Assembly: GCA_022701845.1 (NCBI GenBank)
Contig: JAKONS010000420.1
Coordinates: 1 to 9,530 of the forward strand
Length of the DNA: 9,530 nucleotides
Reading direction: 5' to 3'
Source of the DNA: Burkholderiaceae bacterium
GTDB lineage: Bacteria > Pseudomonadota > Gammaproteobacteria > Burkholderiales > Burkholderiaceae
Below the pieces are notes generated by a model. It did not search any database. It saw only the letters and a program-made list of their open reading frames with translations, and had not been told where the DNA came from. The position numbers and the translations under genes are program-made. Every line of letters begins with the position of its first letter. The first letter of the stretch is position 1. This document shows positions 1 to 6,443 of the stretch, piece by piece.

Positions 1-12
1 GGTGGCGGTCAT
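1..12 (-). CDS. Start of next gene, probable Rieske oxygenase small (beta) subunit, partial
   Basis: On the minus strand an ATG begins 4 nt after the stop codon of the oxygenase large subunit, and four codons (M-T-A-T) fit before the window edge. The tight spacing means it is almost certainly co-transcribed. In NagG/AndAc-type clusters the small subunit usually follows the large one, so that identity is an inference from position only; the four codons say nothing about function. Confidence 0.45.
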
Positions 13-16
13 GTTC

Positions 17-1282
17 TCAGTACCCCATCAGCTTCTGGTAACCCAGCCAGAAACGGCGGATCAGGTTCTCGGTGATCAGCGTTTCCTGCTGCTCCGGCGC
101 GTCGCGCGCCATGTCCAGCACCGACAGCGCGTCGGCGTCGCGGGCGGTGCCGCGCTGCACCAGTTCGGTGGCCTCGGTGTCCTCCATCGAGATATAGCCG
201 GCCGGCCCCACCAGGTTGGCCTGCAGCAGGCGCAGCTCGCGCATCTCGGGGGTGTCGTCGGCATAGCCGAAGAAATGGAACACCAGCTCGAAGTTGCCCG
301 GCCCCTTGGGCAGCAGCTGGCGCGCCACCAGCGTGTTGTGGATCTGCTGGATCACCAGCTGCGGGAAGATCGGCTGGATGTGGTTGGTGGTCAGCTCGTC
401 GAACTCCTTGATCTGGCCCAGCAGCTCCGGGTCTTCCAGGGCGAAGCCGTCGTCCATCGAGCGGATGTTCTGCGCGGCGTAGGCGGCCGCGGTGTCGCCC
501 GCTTCCTCGATCTTGGTGGCGGTGATGATGCTGTGCAGGCCGTGGGTGGCGTCGGGAATCGAGCGCGCCTTCATGCCCACCCGGAAGATGTTGAAGGTGG
601 TGTGGAACAGGTGCAGCAGGCTGGCGTGGTAGGGGTCCTTCACGTTCTCCAGGTAGAGCTTCCAGTTGCTCTTGCTGAACTGCCGGGTGCAGCCCAGGTA
701 TTCGATCGGCTTGTGGAACAGCCGGTCGATCCAGGGCCGCATCTCGGCGCCCAGGTAGTCCGGCAGCGGCGGCGCCGCGTCGGAGAAGCTGGCGAACAGC
801 AGGCCGCGGTAGCTGTCGACCCGCAGCTTGCGCAGGCCGTTGCCCTCGTTGGTGAAGCTCTTGGGCATGCCGGCCTGGCCCTTCTGGCCGCGGCGGAAGG
901 GCACGCCCTGCAGGTCGCCCTCGCAGGTGTAGCTCCACTGGTGGTAGACGCAGGTGTGCGAGGTGGCGTTGCCGCGCTTCTGCCGGCACACCATGGCGCC
1001 GCGGTGGGCGCAGCGGTTGACCCAGCAGGCGAAGCCGTCGGCGGTGCGGGTGACCACCACCGGCGTGTCGCCGACGAAGGTGGCCTTGAAATCGTTCACC
1101 GCGGGAATCTCGGCCTCCAGGCCGAGGAAGCTCCAGGTCGGGCCGCGGTAAATGCGCTCCTGCTCGCGCTCGTAGACCTCCTGCGAGCTGAACACCCGGT
1201 AGGGCACCCGCGAGCCGTCGGCCTGGGGGAAATGCACCGCGCGGCCGGTGGCGGTCGGCGGGCTCATGACTTGTTCGGACAT
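17..1282 (-). CDS. Rieske non-heme iron aromatic oxygenase, large (alpha) subunit, NagG/AndAc-like
   Basis: This 421-residue protein should be the catalytic subunit of a ring-hydroxylating oxygenase, taking electrons through a Rieske [2Fe-2S] centre to a mononuclear iron that activates O2. The Rieske ligands are C91-x-H93 and C111-x2-H114. The iron site is H219 and H224 in a D216-x2-H-x4-H motif, with D368 the likely third ligand. Length and overall sequence resemble salicylate 5-hydroxylase (NagG) and anthranilate 1,2-dioxygenase (AndAc) large subunits, as recalled from memory, including the stretch GDLQGVPFRRG near residues 122-132. The start chosen has a good AAGGAG site 7 nt upstream; a longer frame to 1339 adds 19 Arg-rich residues and has no such site. 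The gene lies downstream of lysR. Ferredoxin and reductase genes are not in the window. The substrate is probably an aromatic or heteroaromatic carboxylate, which is an inference. Confidence 0.92.
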   Translation of the reverse strand: MSEQVMSPPTATGRAVHFPQADGSRVPYRVFSSQEVYEREQERIYRGPTWSFLGLEAEIPAVNDFKATFVGDTPVVVTRTADGFACWVNRCAHRGAMVCRQKRGNATSHTCVYHQWSYTCEGDLQGVPFRRGQKGQAGMPKSFTNEGNGLRKLRVDSYRGLLFASFSDAAPPLPDYLGAEMRPWIDRLFHKPIEYLGCTRQFSKSNWKLYLENVKDPYHASLLHLFHTTFNIFRVGMKARSIPDATHGLHSIITATKIEEAGDTAAAYAAQNIRSMDDGFALEDPELLGQIKEFDELTTNHIQPIFPQLVIQQIHNTLVARQLLPKGPGNFELVFHFFGYADDTPEMRELRLLQANLVGPAGYISMEDTEATELVQRGTARDADALSVLDMARDAPEQQETLITENLIRRFWLGYQKLMGY

Positions 1283-1289
1283 CGGGGGG

Positions 1290-1295
1290 CTCCTT
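1290..1295 (-). promoter_or_regulatory. Shine-Dalgarno site of the oxygenase gene
   Basis: Read on the minus strand this is AAGGAG, separated by 7 nt from the ATG at 1282. It fixes the start of the oxygenase large subunit against the upstream in-frame ATG at 1339. It is one of the few strong ribosome binding sites in the window. Confidence 0.75.
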
Positions 1296-1313
1296 CGCTG
1301 ATCGACCCGGTCC

Positions 1314-1361
1314 AGTCTAGGCAGCGGGCGCCGCCGCATCTATCCGGAAAGCGCATTCCGG
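1314..1361 (-). promoter_or_regulatory. Candidate oxygenase promoter with upstream inverted repeat
   Basis: The 122-nt gap between lysR and the oxygenase contains, on the minus strand, a weak TAGATG (1342-1337), a 17-nt spacer and TAGACT (1319-1314) as possible -35 and -10 boxes. Directly upstream lies a perfect inverted repeat, CCGGAA-N6-TTCCGG (1344-1361). A poor -35 with a dyad just upstream would suit an activator such as the neighbouring LysR protein. The repeat has no T-run after it, so a lysR terminator is less likely. The rest of the gap shows nothing recognisable. Confidence 0.3.
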
Positions 1362-1404
1362 CGGGCCGGGCTGTCCGGTTTCGGCACGGCGCGCTATGTG
1401 GCGG

Positions 1405-2322
1405 CTAGGCGTCGCTTTCGGGCGGCGGCGCCTCCAGCGCCGGATGCCGCGCCGGCAGCGCGGCCGCCGCCCGCACCAGGCAGTCGCGCAGCACGCCCAC
1501 CAGCCCGCCGCGCGCCGACACGCCGTGGAACACCATGCCTATCTCGCGGTGGAAGGTGTGCTCGCCGAGCGACACCGCCCGCACGTTCGGCGGCAGCAGG
1601 TCGGGCCGGGTCACCGGCACCAGCGCCACGCCCAGGCCGCTCGACACCATCTTCACCATCGCGTCGACGTCCTCCATGTCGATCGACGCCTCGGCCTTCG
1701 GGTGGTGCTGCTTGAGGAACTGCTCCACCACCCGGCCGCCGAACGAGCCCCGGTCGTAGCGGATCACCGGGTGCGCCCGCAGCAGCTCGCGCCAGTCGGC
1801 GCGCCGGTCCTCGGCCGGCACCACCAGCACGAAGGGCTCGCGCAGCAGCGGCTGCCAGACCAGCTCGCGCGGCAGCGAGAAGGGCGACAGCACCATCAGC
1901 GCCGCATCGACCTCGCCGCTGTCGACCTGCCCCAGCAGGAACAGCGACGAGCCCTGCAGCAGCCGCACCGACACCAGCGGGTGCTGCCGGTTGAGCTGCT
2001 TCAACGCCTGCGGCAGCAATCCCACCTGCGCGCTCTGCACCGAGCCCAGCTTGAGCCCGCCGCGCAACTCGCGCCGGCTGACGCGCTCGCCCATCTCGCC
2101 GAACAGGTCGACCACCTGCTGCGCCATCGCCACCGCTTCCTCGCCGGCCGGGTTCAGACGCGCCGAGCGGCCGGTGCGGTCGAACAGCGGGGCGCCCAGC
2201 TCCTCTTCCAGCCGCTGGATCTGCGCGCTGACCGCCGACTGGGTCAGCCCGGTGCGGGCGCCGGCGGCAGCGAAGGTGCCGAAGCGCACCACCGCCAGAA
2301 AGGTCTTCAGCTCTTTGATCAT
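1405..2322 (-). CDS. LysR-family transcriptional regulator
   Basis: This 305-residue protein has the standard LysR layout and length. An N-terminal winged helix-turn-helix spans about residues 1-60, with the recognisable run LTQSAVSAQIQRLEEELG and then LFDRTGR. A linker helix follows, then a periplasmic-binding-protein-like effector domain from about residue 90 to 295. It is transcribed divergently from the five-gene catabolic operon and in tandem with the oxygenase gene, so it probably controls one or both in response to a pathway metabolite. The ATG is the natural start because the HTH begins at once (MIKELKTFLAV). No Shine-Dalgarno is visible before it. The last 20 or so residues are Ala/Pro-rich and likely disordered. 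The effector cannot be told from the sequence. Confidence 0.93.
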   Translation of the reverse strand: MIKELKTFLAVVRFGTFAAAGARTGLTQSAVSAQIQRLEEELGAPLFDRTGRSARLNPAGEEAVAMAQQVVDLFGEMGERVSRRELRGGLKLGSVQSAQVGLLPQALKQLNRQHPLVSVRLLQGSSLFLLGQVDSGEVDAALMVLSPFSLPRELVWQPLLREPFVLVVPAEDRRADWRELLRAHPVIRYDRGSFGGRVVEQFLKQHHPKAEASIDMEDVDAMVKMVSSGLGVALVPVTRPDLLPPNVRAVSLGEHTFHREIGMVFHGVSARGGLVGVLRDCLVRAAAALPARHPALEAPPPESDA

Positions 2323-2330
2323 CGATCGAA

Positions 2331-2359
2331 ATTGATTGACCTCAATACGAAAATATAAC
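2331..2359 (+). promoter_or_regulatory. Divergent control region: operon promoter overlapped by a LysR-type dyad
   Basis: This lies in an AT-rich island (about 2323-2390) that stands out in GC-rich surroundings. An inverted repeat ATTGA-N6-TCAAT occupies 2331-2346. A plus-strand sigma-70-like promoter fits over it: TTGATT (2332-2337), a 16-nt spacer and TATAAC (2354-2359), pointing to the binding-protein gene. The dyad begins 9 nt from the lysR start codon, as expected for autoregulation. Its symmetric base pairs give N10 or N12 rather than the classical T-N11-A, so the operator call is tentative. The rest of the intergenic stretch to 2461 holds an AAATATTT palindrome (2372-2379) and nothing else I recognise. 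Confidence 0.45.
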
Positions 2360-2461
2360 GTTTTTCATGCGAAATATTTGTCATTACCATGGCACCACCG
2401 ACGCGCTCAGACGTCGGGCGCCAGCAAGAACAGCTCCGACACATCCAAGGGCAAGGCATCC

Positions 2462-2593
2462 ATGAAACCCATTTCACGAGCCTGCCATGTACCCCTTCCC
2501 CTTTCGGTCGCCACGCCGGCATTTGCTGCGGGCCACCGCCGCGGCCGCCGCCGGGCTCGCCCTGTGCACGCCGGCCTTCGCCGCCTATCCTGA
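2462..2593 (+). other. Short upstream overlapping frame with good ribosome binding site
   Basis: An ATG at 2462 has AAGG (2453-2456) 5 nt before it, a better site than that of the downstream binding-protein ATG at 2487. It opens a 43-codon frame (MKPISRACHV...) that overlaps the binding-protein gene in another frame and ends at 2593. It could be a leader peptide coupling translation into the main gene. Alternatively, it is the true start, disconnected from the main frame by a one-base indel in the C/T runs at about 2489-2504. It could also be chance. Read through such an indel, the leader would be MKPISR... joined to RSPRRHLLRA. Confidence 0.25.
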
Positions 2594-3473
2594 GCGGCCG
2601 ATCACGATAATCGTGCCCTTCAGCGCCGGCGCCGGCACCGACATCACCGCCCGCACCGTCGCCCAGTGCATGGAGCAGCAGATCCGCGGCGCCTCGATCG
2701 TGGTGCTGAACCGGCCGGGCGCCTCCGGCGACATCGGGCTGACCGCCATCGCCCAGGCCGCGCCCGACGGCTACACCCTCGGCATCGTCAACACGCCGGG
2801 CGTGGTCAGCATCCCGATCGAGCGCGCCACCAAATGGACGCTCGACAGCTTCGACTTCCTCGGCAACGTGGCCGAGGCGCCGGCCACCGTCAGCGTGCAT
2901 GCCGACAGCCCGATCCAGACCATCGCCGACCTGGTGAAGGCGGCCAGGGCCGCGCCGGGCACGGTGTCGGTCGGCACCCAGGGCGTCGGCTCGGCCGGCC
3001 ACATCGCCATGCTGCAGCTGGAGAAGTCCGCCGGCATCTCGCTGTCGGCGGTGCCGTTCCAGGGCACCGCGCCGGCGCGCACCGCGCTGCTCGGCAAGGT
3101 CATCGACAGCACCACCGCCAACATCGACGAGGCGGTGGGTTTTCGCGCCGGCTCGCCCTGGCGGATCCTCGGCGTGATGGGCGATGCGCGCTCGCCGGTG
3201 GCGCCCGAGGTGCCCACCTTCAGGGAGGCCGGCTACGACATCCTGGGCGGCTCGATGCGCGGCTTCGCCGGGCCGAAGGGCATGCCGGCGGAGGTGGTGG
3301 CCAGGCTGTCGTCGGCCATCAAGACCTGCGCCGACGACCCGGTGTTCCGTGAGCGCGCCGCCAAGAGCTTCCTGCCGATCCGCTACCTGGCGCCGGCCGA
3401 CTACCGGCGCAGCCTGAGCCAGCTCGACACCGGCCTGCGCGACCTCTGGAAGGTCAAGCCGTGGAGCCAGTGA
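2487..3473 (+). CDS. Tripartite tricarboxylate transporter (Bug/TctC family) substrate-binding protein
   Basis: This 328-residue periplasmic protein should capture an organic acid for uptake. Its N-terminus is an export signal: a twin-arginine-like PRRHLLRA (residues 9-16), an Ala/Leu core, and an A-F-A cleavage site near residue 32, giving a mature start around AYPERP. Bug-family marks follow: IIVPFSAGAGTD (41-52, where GG is more usual than GAG), NRPGASGDIG (75-84) and PDGYTLG (93-99). Length is normal for the family. The start is uncertain because the ribosome site is weak and a competing ATG lies at 2462 in another frame. It heads a five-gene operon. The membrane partners TctA and TctB are absent from the window, common for Bug proteins, so the permease must be elsewhere or the protein acts as a sensor. 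The ligand is unknown, probably a carboxylate linked to the downstream enzymes. Confidence 0.9.
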   Translation: MYPFPFRSPRRHLLRATAAAAAGLALCTPAFAAYPERPITIIVPFSAGAGTDITARTVAQCMEQQIRGASIVVLNRPGASGDIGLTAIAQAAPDGYTLGIVNTPGVVSIPIERATKWTLDSFDFLGNVAEAPATVSVHADSPIQTIADLVKAARAAPGTVSVGTQGVGSAGHIAMLQLEKSAGISLSAVPFQGTAPARTALLGKVIDSTTANIDEAVGFRAGSPWRILGVMGDARSPVAPEVPTFREAGYDILGGSMRGFAGPKGMPAEVVARLSSAIKTCADDPVFRERAAKSFLPIRYLAPADYRRSLSQLDTGLRDLWKVKPWSQ

Positions 3474-3536
3474 CGCCGGCCCCGCGACCGCACCGCCCGT
3501 ACCCGCCCCATCTCCGCACCTCCTGAAGAACACACC

Positions 3537-4319
3537 ATGCGCAAGAACCCCCTGAACGCCCTCTGGGCCGACCGCAAGCCGGTCTTCGGCACCTGGGCCA
3601 CCATCGTCCACCACCCGCGCTTCATGAAGCTGCTGGCGGTGAGCGGGCTCGACTTCGTGCTGATCGAGATGGAGCACAGCGACTTCACCATCGCCGAGGT
3701 CGGCACCCTGTGCCTGATCGCCCGCGAGGCCGGCATCGTGCCGATCGTGCGGCCGGTGGGCCTGCATCCGCACGACTACACCCGGCCGCTGGATGCCGGC
3801 GCCATGGGCCTGCTGCTGCCGAACGTCGATTCGGCCGAGCAGCTCGAGGCCATCATGCAGGCCACCAAGTTCTACCCGTGCGGCAAGCGCATCCTGAACT
3901 TCCGCGGGCCGCACACCGACTACGAGCGCCTGACCCGGCCGCTGGAGCAGATCGAGGAGATGAACCGCGAGACGGTGACCATCGCCATGATCGAGACCCA
4001 GCGCGGGCTCGACAACCTCGACGCCATCTGCGGCGTGGCCGGCCTGAGCGCGGTGATGATCGGCCCGGACGATCTCTCGCAGGACCTGGGCGTGCCCGGC
4101 GAGATGGGCCACGAGAAGATGCTGGCCGCCACCGAGCAGGTGATCGCCACCTGCGACCGCCACGACATTCCCTGGGGCTTCAGCGCCCAGGACCCGGCCG
4201 GCGCCGCCAAATGGATCGAACGCGGCATCCGCTGGATGCCGTACTCCAACGACGCCGCCACCCTGTTCAACGCCTTCAGCAGCGCCGCCGCCACCCTCAA
4301 AAAGGCCGCCGGCCGCTGA
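3537..4319 (+). CDS. HpcH/HpaI-family class II aldolase
   Basis: This 260-residue cytosolic enzyme belongs to the metal-dependent aldolases that split 4-hydroxy-2-oxo acids into pyruvate (or a related oxo acid) plus an aldehyde. Family landmarks are IEMEHSD with the catalytic-type His47, Arg72 in IVRP, the LDAGAMGLLLPNV strand (85-97), metal-ligand Glu153 in MIETQRGLDNLDAI, and Asp179 in IGPDDLSQDLG. The residue two before Glu153 is Met151, where HpaI has Gln147, so the acceptor or oxo-acid pocket may differ. The ATG has only a weak ribosome site (TGAAGAA). It starts 63 nt after the binding-protein gene and is followed 30 nt later by the isomerase-like gene. Its likely job is the final carbon-carbon cleavage in the pathway; the exact substrate is not evident. 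Confidence 0.9.
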   Translation: MRKNPLNALWADRKPVFGTWATIVHHPRFMKLLAVSGLDFVLIEMEHSDFTIAEVGTLCLIAREAGIVPIVRPVGLHPHDYTRPLDAGAMGLLLPNVDSAEQLEAIMQATKFYPCGKRILNFRGPHTDYERLTRPLEQIEEMNRETVTIAMIETQRGLDNLDAICGVAGLSAVMIGPDDLSQDLGVPGEMGHEKMLAATEQVIATCDRHDIPWGFSAQDPAGAAKWIERGIRWMPYSNDAATLFNAFSSAAATLKKAAGR

Positions 4320-4338
4320 GCCGCGCCCACCCCTTCCC

Positions 4339-4344
4339 AAGGAA
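4339..4344 (+). promoter_or_regulatory. Ribosome binding site of the maleate isomerase-like gene
   Basis: AAGGAA lies 5 nt before the ATG at 4350. It is a clear Shine-Dalgarno and supports that start over later in-frame starts. Confidence 0.7.
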
Positions 4345-4349
4345 CGTCC

Positions 4350-5150
4350 ATGAAAACCACCGCCCTCTACAGCCCCTACGGCTGGAAAGCCAAGATCGGC
4401 CTGATCGTGCCGTCGACCAACACCATCAACGAGCCGGAGTTCTGGCGCCTGGCGCCCGACGGCGTGACCATCCACACCGCCCGGGCGCTGCTGCTGGGCA
4501 AGGCCACCGAGGAGTCGTACTTCAAGATGGCCGAAGCGGTCGACGGCGCCGCGGTCGAGCTGGCCACCGCCGAGATCGACGTGGTGGCCTTCGGCTGCAC
4601 TTCGGGCTCGATCGTCTGCCCGCTGCCGAAGCTGATCGCCAACATGGCCGAGCGCACCGGCAAGCCGGCCATCGCCACCGCCGGCGCGGTCATCGCGGCA
4701 CTGCGGGCGCTGGGGGTGAGCCGGGTCGCGGTGGGCACGCCCTACATCGATTTCGTCAACGAGAGCGAGCGGGTGTTCTTCGAGGAATACGGCCTGCAGG
4801 TCGTCTCGATGCAGGGCCTCGACCTGGGCCATACCCAGGAGGAGCGCCGCGGCATCGGCCGGGTGCCGCCGGAAGCGGTGTACCGCCTGGCACGCGAGAT
4901 CGACCGGCCCGATGCCGAGGCGATCTTCATCTCGTGCACCAACCTGGCCACGCTCGACGTCATCGCCGAGATCGAACGCGAGCTCGGCAAGCCGGTGGTC
5001 ACCAGCAACCAGGCCACTTTCTGGGCCTGCCTGCGGCTGCTGGGCATCCGCAGCGCGGTACCCGGCTACGGCCGGCTGCTGGAAGCGTGCCTGGACCCGA
5101 TCGACGCCTCCAGCTACGCGATGGTGCCGGCGCTCGCCGCGGCGGCATGA
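4350..5150 (+). CDS. Maleate cis-trans isomerase / arylmalonate decarboxylase-family protein (Asp/Glu racemase superfamily)
   Basis: This 266-residue protein belongs to the cysteine-based racemase superfamily containing maleate isomerase (NicE), arylmalonate decarboxylase and the ectoine-cluster protein EutA. It opens with GLIVPSTNTINEPEF (17-31), the substrate-carboxylate loop typical of maleate isomerases. Both active-site cysteines are present, Cys83 in AFGCTSGS and Cys196 in FISCTNLATLD. This favours isomerase or racemase chemistry over decarboxylation, because arylmalonate decarboxylase keeps only the second. The pattern GVSRVAVGTPYIDFVNE (122-138) also fits. Its 3' end overlaps the next gene by ATGA, so the two products are probably made in step. 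Maleate to fumarate is possible, but an amide or carbamoyl derivative is equally plausible given the adjacent amidohydrolase. Confidence 0.85.
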   Translation: MKTTALYSPYGWKAKIGLIVPSTNTINEPEFWRLAPDGVTIHTARALLLGKATEESYFKMAEAVDGAAVELATAEIDVVAFGCTSGSIVCPLPKLIANMAERTGKPAIATAGAVIAALRALGVSRVAVGTPYIDFVNESERVFFEEYGLQVVSMQGLDLGHTQEERRGIGRVPPEAVYRLAREIDRPDAEAIFISCTNLATLDVIAEIERELGKPVVTSNQATFWACLRLLGIRSAVPGYGRLLEACLDPIDASSYAMVPALAAAA

Positions 5151-6406
5151 CGATGCTGCCGGCCCCCGACATGGCGCTGGCGGCGTCGCTGTTCGACCGC
5201 CTGCGGCACGACAGCTTCGACGGCCGCGGCGTCACCCGCGACGCCTACGGGCCGGGCGAGCAGCGCGCCCATGCGCTCGTCGCCGCCGCGGGCGAGGCGC
5301 TGGGGCTGGAGGTGCGCCACGACGGCGCACGCAACCTCTACCTGACGATGCCCGGGCGCGACCGCGCCGCGCCGCGCGCCATGACCGGCTCGCACCTCGA
5401 CTCGGTGCCCTGCGGCGGCAATTTCGACGGCGCCGCCGGCGTGGTGGCGGGGCTCGCGGTGCTGGCCGGCTGGCGGCAGGGCGGCTACACCCCGGCCGCC
5501 GACGTGGTGGTGATGGGCGTGCGGGCCGAGGAGAGCACCTGGTTCCCGTATTCCTACCTGGGCAGCAAGGCGGCCTTCGGTCTGGTCGACCGCGAGGTGC
5601 TGTCGCTGCCGCGCGCCGACACCGGCCGCAGCCTGGCCGAGCACCTGGCCGACTGCGGCGGCGATCCGGCGCGTTTCGGCGAACCGGCGCTGGAGGCGGC
5701 ACGCATCTCGCGCTTCGTCGAGCTGCATATCGAGCAGGGGCCGGTGCTGGTCGAGGCCGGCCTGCCGGTGGGCGTGGTCACCGGCATCCGCGGCGCGCTG
5801 CGCTACCGCGAGCTGCGGGTGCTGGGCGAATACGCGCATTCCGGCGCGGTGCCGCGCGCCAGCCGCCACGACGCGGTGCGCGCCGGCGCGCTGCTGGTGG
5901 CCGCTGCCGATGCCGACTGGCAGGCCATCGAGGACGAGGGCGGCGATCTGGTCGTCACCTTCGGCAAGTTCTCCACCGACCCGGCCCAGCATGCTTTCAG
6001 CAAGGTGGCGGGCGAGGCGGCGCTGTGCCTCGACATCCGCAGCCAGGACGAGGCCACCCTGCAGCGTTTCGACCGCCTGCTGCAGCGCCGCGCCGCGGAG
6101 ATCGCCGCGGCGGCGCGGGTGCGCATCGAGCTCGGTCCGCGCACCGGCTCGGCCCCGGCGGTGATGGACGCCGCGATCCGCGAGCGCCTGCAGGCCGCCG
6201 CCGCACGCCACGGCATCGCCGCGATGGCGCTGGCCAGCGGCGCCGGCCACGACGCGGCGGTGTTCGCGCAGCAGGGCGTTCCCTCCGGGATGGTGTTCGT
6301 GCGCAACGACTGCGGATCGCACAACCCCGACGAGAAGATGGACCTCGCCGATTTCGCGCTCGGCGCGGTGCTGCTGGGCGAGGCCCTGGCGGCCGAGCCC
6401 GCCTGA
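5147..6406 (+). CDS. M20-family zinc amidohydrolase (N-carbamoyl-amino-acid hydrolase / allantoate amidohydrolase type)
   Basis: This 419-residue enzyme should hydrolyse a carbamoyl or amide C-N bond, releasing ammonia (and CO2 for carbamoyl substrates). The two-zinc site is complete: His83 in GSHLDSVP, Asp94 in GNFDGAAGVV, the Glu128-Glu129 pair, His194 in ELHIEQGPVL, and His392 in DCGSHNPDEKM. Length is typical. Around the substrate pocket it departs from the usual family text: EESTWFPYSYLGSKAAFG replaces the common EEGxRF, and EYAHSGAVPRASRHDA (229-243) replaces the usual HAGTTPM...R.DA. The ATG overlaps the TGA stop of the upstream gene, giving translational coupling. A much longer open frame upstream from 3710 is out-of-frame noise over the two preceding genes. 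The class is secure, the substrate open. Confidence 0.9.
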   Translation: MTMLPAPDMALAASLFDRLRHDSFDGRGVTRDAYGPGEQRAHALVAAAGEALGLEVRHDGARNLYLTMPGRDRAAPRAMTGSHLDSVPCGGNFDGAAGVVAGLAVLAGWRQGGYTPAADVVVMGVRAEESTWFPYSYLGSKAAFGLVDREVLSLPRADTGRSLAEHLADCGGDPARFGEPALEAARISRFVELHIEQGPVLVEAGLPVGVVTGIRGALRYRELRVLGEYAHSGAVPRASRHDAVRAGALLVAAADADWQAIEDEGGDLVVTFGKFSTDPAQHAFSKVAGEAALCLDIRSQDEATLQRFDRLLQRRAAEIAAAARVRIELGPRTGSAPAVMDAAIRERLQAAAARHGIAAMALASGAGHDAAVFAQQGVPSGMVFVRNDCGSHNPDEKMDLADFALGAVLLGEALAAEPA

Positions 6407-6443
6407 GCCTTTGGTTTCCACCCCGCATTTCCGAAAGCCCCGC

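Noticed and set aside
2..1408. 468-codon plus-strand frame opposite the oxygenase
   Set aside because: The minus strand carries intact Rieske and iron-binding motifs; the plus frame is a His/Gly/Val-rich shadow.
1396..2358. 320-codon plus-strand frame opposite lysR
   Set aside because: It is dominated by Arg, His and Gln, with no domain. The LysR frame on the other strand is clear from helix-turn-helix to effector domain.
2319..4832. 837-codon open frame on the minus strand across the binding-protein, aldolase and isomerase genes
   Set aside because: It is rich in Gly, Arg, His and Ala with no recognisable domain and lies antisense to three genes with clear family motifs. Long antisense frames are expected at this GC content.
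3710..5146. Apparent N-terminal extension that would make an 898-residue fusion with the amidohydrolase
   Set aside because: The extension is Arg/Pro-rich noise from the shifted frame of the aldolase and isomerase genes. The enzyme starts naturally at the ATGA overlap at 5147.
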